The notes beneath the pieces were generated by a model that was not told where the DNA came from, did not search any database, and saw nothing but the letters and a program-made list of their open reading frames with translations. 35,109 bases of DNA. It comes from CAZSNH01 sp052388455 (GTDB taxonomy: Bacteria; Pseudomonadota; Alphaproteobacteria; Rhizobiales; Hyphomicrobiaceae). Positions 24,721 to 32,407 of this stretch are shown here, one piece after another. The DNA lies in assembly GCA_052388455.1 (NCBI GenBank), contig JBQTIA010000150.1:1-35109 (forward strand), written 5' to 3'. Both the position numbers and the translations under genes were made by a program. Each line of letters begins with the position of its first letter. Position 1 is the stretch's first letter.

Positions 24721-24788
24721 GACGCGGTTGGCGGCAGCTCCGACAGGACCAGCAACAGCCGCCTGTTTGCCGTCCTCGCAACCGCGTC
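24721..24788 (+). other. Long-range stem in the narK leader, candidate regulatory RNA
   Basis: A perfect 10-bp outer stem (GACGCGGTTG with CAACCGCGTC) closes a 48-base interior. Inside are GCGGC/GCCGC, ACAGG/CCTGT and GGAC/GTCC pairs, some mutually exclusive. Nitrate assimilation genes in many proteobacteria are controlled by NasT/NasR-type leader RNA antitermination. I could not identify the two hexaloop ANTAR hairpins with confidence, nor a U-tract before narK. Confidence 0.4.
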
Positions 24789-24886
24789 ATCCAGCCTGAT
24801 CGCCTTTCGATCGACGGCCGCGACGCGGAACGCTCTTGATCTGCGTTCGCGAGGATTGCTTCGGCGCGCCATCCGATGAGAGACAC

Positions 24887-26368
24887 ATGACGACAACCAC
24901 ACCCCAAAGTCTCAGCCTCTTCAGCCGCGAGCCGCGCATCAAGGTGCTGCATCTCACCTGGGTGGCGTTCTTCGTCAGCTTCATGGTGTGGTTCAATCAC
25001 GCGCCCCTCATGGCGGCGATCCGCAAGTCGCTCAGCCTCTCCGACCAGGAAGTCTCGGCGCTGCTGATCCTCAACGTTGCGCTCACCATTCCTGCGCGCA
25101 TCGTGGTCGGAATGCTGGTCGACAGAATCGGCCCGCGGATGATGTATTCGGCGCTGCTCGCCATTTCCGGCGTGCTGTGCATTTTCTTCGCGCTCGCCGA
25201 CAGCTTTGCGACGGCGGCCATCGCGCGTTTTCTGCTCGCCTTCGTCGGCGCCGGCTTCGTGGTCGGCATCCGGCTGATCGGCGAATGGTTCCCTGCCAAG
25301 GAAACGGGCCTCGCGCAGGGCATCTATGCGGGCTTCGGCAATTTCGGATCGGCGGCGGCGGCGGTGACGCTGCCCTCGCTCGCGCTGTGGATCGGCGGAG
25401 ACGACGGCTGGCGTTGGGCCATCGCCTCGACCGGCCTGGTCGCGATGGCCTACGCCGTTATCTTCTTCCTGACGGTCAGCGATACGCCCAAAGGCTCGAC
25501 CTACTTCAAGCCCAAGAAGCTCGGCGCCATGGAAGTGACGAGCCGCACCGACTTCGTGCTTTACGTTCTCATGCAGGCGCCGCTGGTGATTGCCATGGGT
25601 GTGCTGGCCTGGAAGCTCGGACCGGGCGGCCTCAAGCTGCTCTCCCCGAGCGTCACCAGCTTCGTCTATGCCGCACTCGTCACCTACTATGTCTATCTCG
25701 TGTTCGATACCTGGCGCGTCAACGCCGCGGTCGTCGGCGGCAAGCCGGTGGCCGAGCTGCATCGCTACCGGTTCCGGCAGGTGGCGGTTCTGTGCGTCGC
25801 CTACTTCATCACCTTCGGCTCGGAGCTGGCTGTGGTCTCGACGCTGCCGCTGTTCTTCACCGACGTGTTCTCGCTCTCCCTCGCCGTCGCCGGCTTCCTC
25901 GGAGCCAGCTTCGGCGCCACGACGTTCTTCGCCCGGCCCGCGGGCGGCTGGCTCAGCGACCGCTACGGACGCCGCACGGTGCTGCTCGGCTGCTTCGCCG
26001 GTACGGCGGCCGGCTACTACGCCATGAGCTTCATGGGGCCGGCGACCGGCGTCGCCTATGCAGTCATCGCCACCTTGTGCTGCTCGCTGTTCGTCAATGC
26101 GGGCAACGGCGCCGTCTACGCCATGCTGCCGCTGATCAAGCGGCGCCTGACGGGACAGATCGCCGGCCTCGTCGGCGCCTTCGGCAACGTCGGCGGCGTG
26201 CTCTACCTCACTCTCTACTCGTCCGTCACGCCGCAGGTCTTCTTCGCCATTGCGGCGACGGCGGCCGTGGCCGGCGTGGTGCTGATCTATTTCTTCGTCG
26301 ACGAGCCGAGAGGCCAGATCGCCGAGGAAATGCCGGATGGCACCGTGACGATGATCGACGTAGCCTGA
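24887..26368 (+). CDS. NarK/NasA-type nitrate/nitrite transporter (MFS, NNP family)
   Basis: A 493-residue polytopic membrane protein of the major facilitator superfamily with about 12 hydrophobic segments. HLTWVAFFVSFMVWFNHAPL in helix 1, RIVVGMLVDRIGPR after helix 2, and the nitrate signatures GEWFPAKETGLAQGIYAGFG and GNVGGVLY are diagnostic of the NNP (NarK/NasA) family. The ATG at 24887 follows GATGAGAG. The next gene, 33 bases on, is a PP2C/kinase fusion. This transporter-kinase pairing is known from nitrate assimilation loci of pseudomonads, so assimilatory nitrate uptake is the likely role. Nitrate and nitrite reductases are not within the window. Confidence 0.92.
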   Translation: MTTTTPQSLSLFSREPRIKVLHLTWVAFFVSFMVWFNHAPLMAAIRKSLSLSDQEVSALLILNVALTIPARIVVGMLVDRIGPRMMYSALLAISGVLCIFFALADSFATAAIARFLLAFVGAGFVVGIRLIGEWFPAKETGLAQGIYAGFGNFGSAAAAVTLPSLALWIGGDDGWRWAIASTGLVAMAYAVIFFLTVSDTPKGSTYFKPKKLGAMEVTSRTDFVLYVLMQAPLVIAMGVLAWKLGPGGLKLLSPSVTSFVYAALVTYYVYLVFDTWRVNAAVVGGKPVAELHRYRFRQVAVLCVAYFITFGSELAVVSTLPLFFTDVFSLSLAVAGFLGASFGATTFFARPAGGWLSDRYGRRTVLLGCFAGTAAGYYAMSFMGPATGVAYAVIATLCCSLFVNAGNGAVYAMLPLIKRRLTGQIAGLVGAFGNVGGVLYLTLYSSVTPQVFFAIAATAAVAGVVLIYFFVDEPRGQIAEEMPDGTVTMIDVA

Positions 26369-26401
26369 GCCGATGCAGGCGAGAGCAGCGGCTGGAAACC
26401 T

Positions 26402-28114
26402 ATGACCGCCGGGCCGAAGGTCACGATCGGACAGCACTCGGACGCGGGCGTGAAACCCCGCAACGACGACTCCTATGGAGTCGTCGTTCCCGAGCCGGCG
26501 CTGCTCGAAACCAAGGGCATCGCCATCGCGATCGCCGACGGCATGAGTTCCAGCGAAGCCGCCAAGGCCGCCAGCGAGACCTGCGTCCATTCCTTTCTCG
26601 ACGACTACTACGCGACGCATCCCTCGTGGACGGTAAAGACGTCGGTGCAGCGGGTGCTCACGGCCATCAATCGCTGGCTGCACAATCAGAGCGAGATCAA
26701 CTACGACAGCGACCGCGGCATGGTGAGCACCTTCTCCGGGCTGGTGCTCAAGGCGTCGATGGCGCATGTGTTCCATGCCGGCGACTGCCGCATCTACCTC
26801 GCGCGCGGCGGATCGATCGAGCGGCTGACGGTCGATCACCGTGTGAGAGTGGCGCGGACCCAGGAGTACCTGTCGCGCGCCATGGGCATCGCCCCGGATC
26901 TGCAGGTCGACTATCGCGCACTGCCGGTCGAAGCCGGCGACCTGCTGATCTTCACCACCGATGGCGTGCACGATTGCCTACGCGACCACCAGCTCATGGC
27001 GATCGTTCGCCAGCATCCCAGCGATCTCTCCGAGGCGGCGCGCGCCGTCACGGCTGCGGCTCTCGCCTCTGGCAGCACCGACAACCTCACCTGCCAGATC
27101 GTACGCGTCGACGACCCCGGACGTCCCGACGAGGATGCGTTCCTGAAGCGCGTGACCGCGTTGCCGTTCCCGCCGGAGCTGGTGCCCGGGCAGATGTTCG
27201 AAGGCTACCGGATTTTGCGCGAGCTGCATTTGAGCAAGCGGACGCAGGTCTACCTCGCCCGCGACGGCGCTGACGGCGAGACGGTGGTGCTCAAGACCCC
27301 GTCGGTCAACTTCGAGGACGATCCCGTCTACCTCGAAATGTTCACCCGCGAGGAATGGATCGGCCAGCTCGTGGCGAGCCCGCACGTTCTCAAGGTGCTG
27401 CGGCCGGCGCGCGTGCGCCGGAGCCTCTATTACGTGACCGAGCACTTCGAAGGCCAGACGCTGCGCCAGTGGATGCGCGAGCATCCCTCGCCCGCCCTCG
27501 ACGTGGTGCGCGGCATCGTCGAGCAGATGGCGAAGGGGCTCAGAGCCTTCCACCGCAAGGAAATCATCCATCAGGATCTGAAGCCCGAGAATGTGATGAT
27601 CGACGCCACCGGAACGGTAAAGATCATCGACTTCGGCTCGTCGCGGGCGGCGGGTATCGAGGAATCGGCGCGCTCGGTCGAGACACCGGATCTTGTCGGG
27701 ACCATTGACTACACGGCGCCGGAATATCATCGCGGCGAGACGCCGACCAACCGCTCCGACATCTATTCGCTGGGCGTCATCGCCTACGAGATGCTGACCG
27801 GACGGCTGCCCTACGGCAAGGGTTTCACGCGCGCCCGCGACATCGACCGGATGGAGTATGTCCCGGCCTCGTCGGTCAACCCGGCCGTTCCAGGCTGGAT
27901 CGACGCGGCGCTCGAAAAGGCCGTCCACAAGCGCCCCTCGAAGCGCACTGAAGCGCTCTCCGAGCTGGTCGAGGACCTGAGAAAACCCAATCCCGACTTT
28001 CTGGGCGAGCGCCGCCGGCCGCTCATCGAGCGCAATCAGGCCGTGGTTTGGCGCGGCGTGTCGGTCGTGCTGCTCGCCCTCAACGTGGTGCTGCTCTACC
28101 TGCTGGCACGATAA
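26402..28114 (+). CDS. Bifunctional PP2C-type phosphatase / Ser-Thr protein kinase, membrane anchored
   Basis: A 570-residue fusion. Residues 1-235 form a PP2C phosphatase (SDAGVKPRNDDSYG, IADGMSSSE, FHAGDCRIYLARGG, FTTDGVHDCL, GSTDNLTCQIV), with all the metal-binding Asp motifs visible. Residues about 260-525 form a kinase: VVLK lysine, IIHQDLKPENVMID with D392 (HQD instead of HRD), IIDFGSSRA, GTIDYTAPEYHRGE, SDIYSLGVIAYEMLTGRLPY. The Gly-rich loop is degenerate (LHLSKRTQVYLARD). A C-terminal hydrophobic helix (about 548-568) anchors it to the membrane. It probably modulates the co-transcribed nitrate transporter or a regulator by reversible phosphorylation; the target is unknown. Confidence 0.9.
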   Translation: MTAGPKVTIGQHSDAGVKPRNDDSYGVVVPEPALLETKGIAIAIADGMSSSEAAKAASETCVHSFLDDYYATHPSWTVKTSVQRVLTAINRWLHNQSEINYDSDRGMVSTFSGLVLKASMAHVFHAGDCRIYLARGGSIERLTVDHRVRVARTQEYLSRAMGIAPDLQVDYRALPVEAGDLLIFTTDGVHDCLRDHQLMAIVRQHPSDLSEAARAVTAAALASGSTDNLTCQIVRVDDPGRPDEDAFLKRVTALPFPPELVPGQMFEGYRILRELHLSKRTQVYLARDGADGETVVLKTPSVNFEDDPVYLEMFTREEWIGQLVASPHVLKVLRPARVRRSLYYVTEHFEGQTLRQWMREHPSPALDVVRGIVEQMAKGLRAFHRKEIIHQDLKPENVMIDATGTVKIIDFGSSRAAGIEESARSVETPDLVGTIDYTAPEYHRGETPTNRSDIYSLGVIAYEMLTGRLPYGKGFTRARDIDRMEYVPASSVNPAVPGWIDAALEKAVHKRPSKRTEALSELVEDLRKPNPDFLGERRRPLIERNQAVVWRGVSVVLLALNVVLLYLLAR

Positions 28115-28158
28115 TCGACACGGGGAAGTCGCTACACTCGTGACCCCAGGATGCCAAT

Positions 28159-28803
28159 TTACGCGCGCCACACCGCCGTACGCTTGATCAGCGCGTCTTC
28201 CAGCTCACGGGTGACCGGCACCTGATATTCGGCCGCCTGCCGGAAGCGGCCGCGCGGAAAATAGTTCCGCTGCGGATCGCCGATCAGGACGACCGAGCCT
28301 GTTGAGACCGCGGCCTCGACGAAGGCAAGCACCCGCTCGGCGAGCTGGCGCTCGTAGAAAAGATCACCGACCAGGACCACCTGATGCTCTGCCGGTGACG
28401 CAGCGAGAAGATCGGCGTCGGTCGTCTCGACAGCCACACCGTTCGCCGCCGCATTGAGCGCGACGGCCGCGAGTGCCATGCGATCGATATCCGACGCCAG
28501 CACCGATGCTGCTTCTGCCATCCCTGCGGCAATAGCCGTCAGCCCCGAGCCCGAGCCGAGATCGAGCACGCTGCGGCCGCGCACCAAATCCGAGTGATCG
28601 AGAACGTAGCGCGCCAGAGCCTGACCGCCCGCCCACGCGAAGGCCCAATAGGGCGGCGGCACGTTCATCTCTCCGAGCTGCTCTTCGGTCTTCTGCCAGA
28701 TCGGCAGAGATTCCTCGGCCAGATGCAGGCGCAGCTCCGGCACGAGCGGCGGGGCGAGAAGCCGGGTGTTGGCGAGGATGAATTCGGCCGGATCAAGCGC
28801 CAA
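28159..28803 (-). CDS. SAM-dependent protein lysine methyltransferase, ETF-beta type (METTL20-like)
   Basis: A 214-residue class I methyltransferase. LPIWQKTEEQL, then PPPYWAFAWAGGQALARYVL, motif I VLDLGSGSGLTAIAAGM, acidic SDIDRMALAAVALNAAANGV, and post-II VVLVGDLFYERQLAERVL match the ETF-beta lysine methyltransferase family (ETFBKMT), whose alphaproteobacterial members have been characterised. It would methylate the beta subunit of electron transfer flavoprotein near its recognition loop. The start is TTG at 28803, because the frame upstream reaches the stop of the EVE gene without ATG or GTG. The EVE-domain gene is 33 bases upstream on the same strand. It converges with the kinase gene. 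Confidence 0.85.
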   Translation of the reverse strand: MALDPAEFILANTRLLAPPLVPELRLHLAEESLPIWQKTEEQLGEMNVPPPYWAFAWAGGQALARYVLDHSDLVRGRSVLDLGSGSGLTAIAAGMAEAASVLASDIDRMALAAVALNAAANGVAVETTDADLLAASPAEHQVVLVGDLFYERQLAERVLAFVEAAVSTGSVVLIGDPQRNYFPRGRFRQAAEYQVPVTRELEDALIKRTAVWRA

Positions 28804-28836
28804 GGGCGCACCGGCGATGTTCTGCGGCGCCTGCTT

Positions 28837-29349
28837 TCATTTCGCGAATGCTTTGGCGCTGCGGACCGATGTCAGACCACCCATGCGGCACACCTGCGTC
28901 CACTCGTCGGCCGTTACCGGCTGCACGGAGAGCCGCGAATTGTTGATGAGGACCATGCCGGCGAGCTTCGGATTGAGCTTCACGTCGTCGATGGTGACCG
29001 GTTTTGGAATGGGCGTCACGGCCCGAACATCCACGCACTCCCACTTGCCCGTGTCATCACCGGCATCGGGATGAGTGCGTGCGATCACCTCGCAGATGCC
29101 GACGATCTCCTTGCCGATGTTGGAATGGTAGAAGAAGCCGAGGTCGCCGATCTGCATGGCCCGCATGTTGTTGCGCGCCTGATAGTTTCTGACACCCTCC
29201 CACGGCTCCCCCGCCGCTCCCCGCGCCACGAGATCCTCCCACGAGAATGCATCCGGCTCAGATTTGAGGAGCCAGTAACTCGGACCCGAGGCAGGAGGAG
29301 ACGACGAGACATCAGCTGAGGCAGGCAACTTCTTGGATTTCTTCGCCAT
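28837..29349 (-). CDS. EVE domain-containing protein
   Basis: The 170-residue protein consists of a Lys/Ser/Pro-rich N-terminal tail (1-24) and one EVE domain: YWLLKSEPDAFSWEDL, WEGVRNYQARNNMRAMQIGD, FFYHSN, GICEVI, and WECVDVRAV with DVKLNPKLAGMVLINNSRLS. EVE/PUA-like domains bind modified bases in DNA or RNA (thymocyte nuclear protein 1 homologues). It is the last chromosomal gene before the integrase. EVE proteins can also act in modified-cytosine restriction, but this stand-alone form with a methyltransferase partner is the usual housekeeping version. Confidence 0.92.
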   Translation of the reverse strand: MAKKSKKLPASADVSSSPPASGPSYWLLKSEPDAFSWEDLVARGAAGEPWEGVRNYQARNNMRAMQIGDLGFFYHSNIGKEIVGICEVIARTHPDAGDDTGKWECVDVRAVTPIPKPVTIDDVKLNPKLAGMVLINNSRLSVQPVTADEWTQVCRMGGLTSVRSAKAFAK

Positions 29350-29495
29350 TATGCCATCATCCGATTAGTCCGCTGTCGCATCTTTTCTCATCCGATCTCA
29401 TCCCGAGTCACCTCTGCTGCGTGATGAGCGCGTGATGAAAGGGTCTGACTTAAGTTTTCATCACGCGGGCACCTGACGAGCTATGAGTGAAACGC
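29350..29495. promoter_or_regulatory. Integrase upstream region with perfect 12-bp inverted repeat
   Basis: CGCGTGATGAAA (29429-29440) and TTTCATCACGCG (29456-29467) form a perfect inverted repeat around 15 bases. A third partial copy, CGTGATGAG, lies at 29420-29428. It lies 29-67 bases before the integrase start, a position suited to an operator or to arm-type integrase/excisionase binding. The left attachment site of the island is probably in or next to this region, but the other end needed to define it is outside the window. Confidence 0.6.
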
Positions 29496-30869
29496 ATGTC
29501 GAAGCACATCGTCGCCCCGAATGAGTTGTCGATCAAGGCCTTACGCTGCCCCGAGTCGATGTCCCGCGTCATCTATCACGTCGAGGGGCACGGCAACGAG
29601 GGCTTAAAACTGTACGTGGAACGGTCTGGAACAAAGACCTGGTACTACCGCGCCCGCGTGATGGGAAGCCGTTCGCGGGAGATGGCACTCGGACGATGGC
29701 CGGATGTCTCTATCGGCGAGGCGAGGAAGCGCAAGGCGGATGCGGTGGCCGCGATCTCGCTGGGCACCGACCCATGGCGGGAGCGCCAAGAAATCAAGCG
29801 CCGCCGACCCGGTATCACGCTCGACGAGGTGTTCGCCGAGTGGCTGGAGGTCCAGGGCAAAGAGAAGCGATCGTGGCAACAGGACGCGATCCGCTACCGC
29901 ATGAACATCAAAGGCGGCCACCGGTTCAAGTACGGCAAATGGAAAGATCGGACCCATAAGATGGGAATCGGTCATGTCGCCGTCGCCGACATTACGCGTC
30001 TCGACGTCAGCGGCTGCCTGTCCGACGTAAGGAAGCGTTCGCCCTCCCAGGCACACCAAACGCTTATATTGATGAACACCGTGTTCAAGTGGGCCCGCGC
30101 GATGGGGTACGTCGACACCAACCCGGCGGAAGGCCAGCCGTTCTACCGCCGCAAGGAGGTCCGCGACCGCTATCTCAGCGAAGACGAATTGAAGCGGTTC
30201 TGGCACGCACTCGATACCGATCCGCACTTGATGCCGACGACCCGGATCTGCCTCCGTCTGCTGTTGTTGACCGGGGCGCGGCGCGACGACTGGGCGGAAG
30301 CCTCGAAGTTCGAGATCCAGGACGGCTGCCTCGTGGTTCCGGCGGAACGCTACAAGACGAAGCGAGTGCACCGTATTCCACTCGGCCCGATGGCACTGGA
30401 GCAGGTGCGGCTCGCGATCCGGCTCGACCCGGCCTCGGAATGGCTGTTTCCGAGCCTCGGAGCCTTTGGTCCGAAGTCCGCCGCTGGCCGAATGAACTCG
30501 GCAGTAGTGACGGAATCCATGGGACGGCTGATGACGCGGCTTGGAATTCCGCACGCCACGCCGCACTCGCTAAGGCACACGGTCGGGTCCCATCTGGACC
30601 GGCTGGGCTATGCCCTCGAGGAGATCGCACTTGCCCTCGGGCACAAGTTGAAGGGCACGACGGCCGGTTATATCCACGACAAGGACGACCGCCGTGCCGC
30701 CGTTCGTCGCCGCCCGATCCTAGAGGCCTGGGAGCGGGAAGTGGCCCGCATCGTCTCGGAGCCGCAGATTGCAGCTCCGGCGGGTGGAAACGACGCCGGT
30801 CCCGTAAGCCACGACAACGCCGGTGCGGTGATCATTCCGATGCGAACAGGTCGCCCTGCCGCCACTTGA
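29496..30869 (+). CDS. Tyrosine recombinase, genomic island integrase
   Basis: A 457-residue phage-type integrase (ATG at 29496; GTG at 29487 is possible). The N-terminal arm-binding DUF4102-like part (GLKLYVERSGTKTWYYRARV, LGRWPDVSIGEARKRKADAV) precedes a core-binding domain and the catalytic domain. Catalytic residues are R262 (LLLTGARRDDWAEA), the Lys of YKTKRVHRIPL, H357 and R360 (HSLRHT), H383 (ALGHKLKGT) and Y392 (TAGYIHD), a complete set, so it is probably active. It defines the left end of the island. Its 3' end overlaps a convergent gene by 38 bases. Confidence 0.94.
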   Translation: MSKHIVAPNELSIKALRCPESMSRVIYHVEGHGNEGLKLYVERSGTKTWYYRARVMGSRSREMALGRWPDVSIGEARKRKADAVAAISLGTDPWRERQEIKRRRPGITLDEVFAEWLEVQGKEKRSWQQDAIRYRMNIKGGHRFKYGKWKDRTHKMGIGHVAVADITRLDVSGCLSDVRKRSPSQAHQTLILMNTVFKWARAMGYVDTNPAEGQPFYRRKEVRDRYLSEDELKRFWHALDTDPHLMPTTRICLRLLLLTGARRDDWAEASKFEIQDGCLVVPAERYKTKRVHRIPLGPMALEQVRLAIRLDPASEWLFPSLGAFGPKSAAGRMNSAVVTESMGRLMTRLGIPHATPHSLRHTVGSHLDRLGYALEEIALALGHKLKGTTAGYIHDKDDRRAAVRRRPILEAWEREVARIVSEPQIAAPAGGNDAGPVSHDNAGAVIIPMRTGRPAAT

Positions 30870-31206
30870 ACTCGGTTTTCGCCCACGTCTTGGTCGCCGC
30901 TTCGCGCTCGATCCAGTCGAGGAAGAAGATGACCGGGCCACCCGCCTTCTTCAACAGGTCCTCGTCGAGGAAGTGCGAGCGGTATCCGGTCTCGGTGATG
31001 GGAAGCGGCGCGTTCTTGGGCGAGGCGACGATGATCTCGATGTGGCTCCATCCCTTCGACAGGTAGTTGGGCGTGTGTCTGACGCGGCAGGTCACGTCGC
31101 GCCAGACGAGCTTGGTGGTCGTGGTCTTCTTCTGAGTTGTCTTCGGCGTCCTGGCTTTCGCCGCCGTCTTCCGATCGGCGGTCTTGGTCTTCGATCCGGT
31201 GGTCAT
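30832..31206 (-). CDS. Unrecognised 124-aa protein, island gene
   Basis: The protein has a Lys/Thr-rich basic tail (1-31, probably disordered) and a compact C-terminal domain (WRDVTCRVRHTPNYLSKGWS, ITETGYRSHFLDEDLLKKAG, FFLDWIEREAATKTWAKTEF). I do not recognise a named family, but the sequence is clearly protein-like. It is convergent with the integrase and overlaps its last 38 bases. An intrinsic terminator of the upstream anti-restriction gene lies just ahead of it, so it needs its own promoter or readthrough. Function unknown. Confidence 0.75.
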   Translation of the reverse strand: MTTGSKTKTADRKTAAKARTPKTTQKKTTTTKLVWRDVTCRVRHTPNYLSKGWSHIEIIVASPKNAPLPITETGYRSHFLDEDLLKKAGGPVIFFLDWIEREAATKTWAKTEFKWRQGDLFASE

Positions 31207-31230
31207 CGATGATCTCCGTGATGAGTAGGT

Positions 31231-31263
31231 GAAAAAGAAAAAGCCCCGGTGGATGCCGGGGCT
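31231..31263 (-). terminator. Intrinsic terminator after the ArdC-like gene
   Basis: On the minus strand AGCCCCGG and CCGGGGCT form a perfect 8-bp stem with a 6-base loop, followed by TTTTCTTTTTC. It lies 28 bases after the stop of the ArdC-like gene. Confidence 0.9.
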
Positions 31264-31291
31264 CGCGTGCGATAGATGAGGTGTGTCAGTC

Positions 31292-32182
31292 TTATTTGGG
31301 CTGCTTGCCGTGTAGCCACTCGACGGCCCGGTTCGCGGCGGCAGCGGCGGTGAAGATCGCCTTCCTGTCGCCCTTCATGATTTCGAGCCAATGCGCGATG
31401 TAGTGCGTGTGGTCGTCCCTCAAATGGGGCGTTACTGCGAGGTCGGCGCAGAGAAATGCCGACCCAAGCTCTGCGACCAGTTCCTCGGCGCTCCGCTCTT
31501 GCGTTCCAAACCGTCCGGTGATGTTGCGGTCTAGCCGCGACTTGTGGCCGGTGGCGTGAACTCCCTCGTGCAGCCAGGTGGCATACAGGGCCTCGGTCGC
31601 CGATGTCGTATCGGTGCCGGTGAACAGCCCCCGCTCGGGCATCTGGATGGTGTCGTCGGAGGGGCGGTAGTAGGCGGAGTGTCCGCCCCATCTCGTCTCG
31701 ATGCCGGTGCTGGCCATGAACGCTTCGACGCGTTCGTTGCGCTCGATCTCGGCGACAGGAGGCCGCTCCGGTAGCTCGTATCCGTCGGCCTGCTCGGCAT
31801 TGAAAACCCAGTAGCCGCGTGCGAGCCACGCGGACGATGTGGGATCGTCTCCGTCCTTCATCTCGGCGGCATCACGCTCAAACTCGATTTCCTTGTAGAA
31901 GACCACGAGCGATGCCTTCTCGCCCTTGCGCACCTGGCATCCGGCTTCCTGGAACTGCTTGTAGGTTCCCCAAACTGGCGTCGCGTAGCCTCTGAGCTGC
32001 GCCTCGACCCACAGCGTCACCACGTTGATGCCGCGATAGGCCTTCTTCGATTGGATGTTGGTTGGTCGCGTGATCGAACCGGCCGGACGGTGCCAGGGCA
32101 GCTTGAACTCGCCCGCCCCCTTCTCGATCGCCTCTATGATTCGGTTGGTGATTTCCTCGTGAACGTCGATCCTCTTTGCCAT
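31292..32182 (-). CDS. ArdC-like anti-restriction protein (ssDNA-binding domain plus zincin)
   Basis: A 296-residue protein. The N-terminal ArdC/DUF1738 ssDNA-binding domain includes DVHEEITNRIIEAIEKGAGE, LPWHR, SKKAYRGINVVTLWV, WGTYKQFQEAGCQVRKGEKA and VVFYKEIE. A C-terminal zincin-like peptidase domain has the motif HEGVH (H205, E206, H209) and EELVAELGSAFLCADL. ArdC of conjugative plasmids protects incoming DNA from restriction, so this gene marks a mobile element that passes through single strands. AAGGG precedes the ATG at 32182. A terminator follows. The same island carries a DNA methyltransferase gene at the right edge. Confidence 0.9.
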   Translation of the reverse strand: MAKRIDVHEEITNRIIEAIEKGAGEFKLPWHRPAGSITRPTNIQSKKAYRGINVVTLWVEAQLRGYATPVWGTYKQFQEAGCQVRKGEKASLVVFYKEIEFERDAAEMKDGDDPTSSAWLARGYWVFNAEQADGYELPERPPVAEIERNERVEAFMASTGIETRWGGHSAYYRPSDDTIQMPERGLFTGTDTTSATEALYATWLHEGVHATGHKSRLDRNITGRFGTQERSAEELVAELGSAFLCADLAVTPHLRDDHTHYIAHWLEIMKGDRKAIFTAAAAANRAVEWLHGKQPK

Positions 32183-32407
32183 GTCCGTGACCCTTGGCCA
32201 TGCCGGCGCACGACTTCCGTGCTGCCTTCAGCGGCCAAGGCGCAAAGCGGGCTCTGTGACGGCGCCGCACCCCGTCGCGAGGAGCGGCGAGGTGTTGGCA
32301 GGGCCGGAACGAAGTGGAGGAGGAAGGAGCGGCAGCGACGACCTTGCGGCGCCGGCACGCCCGCTATGATGGGAAGAGACAGTCAGGACTTTTGTTAGAA
32401 GCGACTT
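32183..32407. other. Intergenic region upstream of the ArdC-like gene
   Basis: No gene was seen. It contains a purine-rich run (GGAGGAGGAAGGAG near 32318-32331) and presumably the promoter of the ArdC-like gene. No clear -35/-10 pair could be fixed. Confidence 0.4.

Larger units (their letters stand above)
24488..24886. promoter_or_regulatory. Divergent PII-narK intergenic region with two strong inverted repeats
   Basis: No gene was found. CAGAAATCG (24569-24577) and CGATTTCTG (24588-24596) form a perfect 9-bp inverted repeat around a 10-base spacer, suited to a dimeric regulator and about 80 bases from the PII start. GACGCGGTTG (24721-24730) and CAACCGCGTC (24779-24788) enclose 48 bases with smaller inverted repeats and would fold in the narK leader about 100 bases before its start. 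I looked for sigma-54 promoters with GG-N10-GC spacing and found none. Confidence 0.55.

Noticed and set aside
24665..26971. Long minus-strand open frame of 768 codons opposite the nitrate transporter
   Set aside because: Composition (His/Arg/Glu/Asp-rich) is that of a mirror of the transporter and kinase genes, both of which have complete family motifs on the plus strand.
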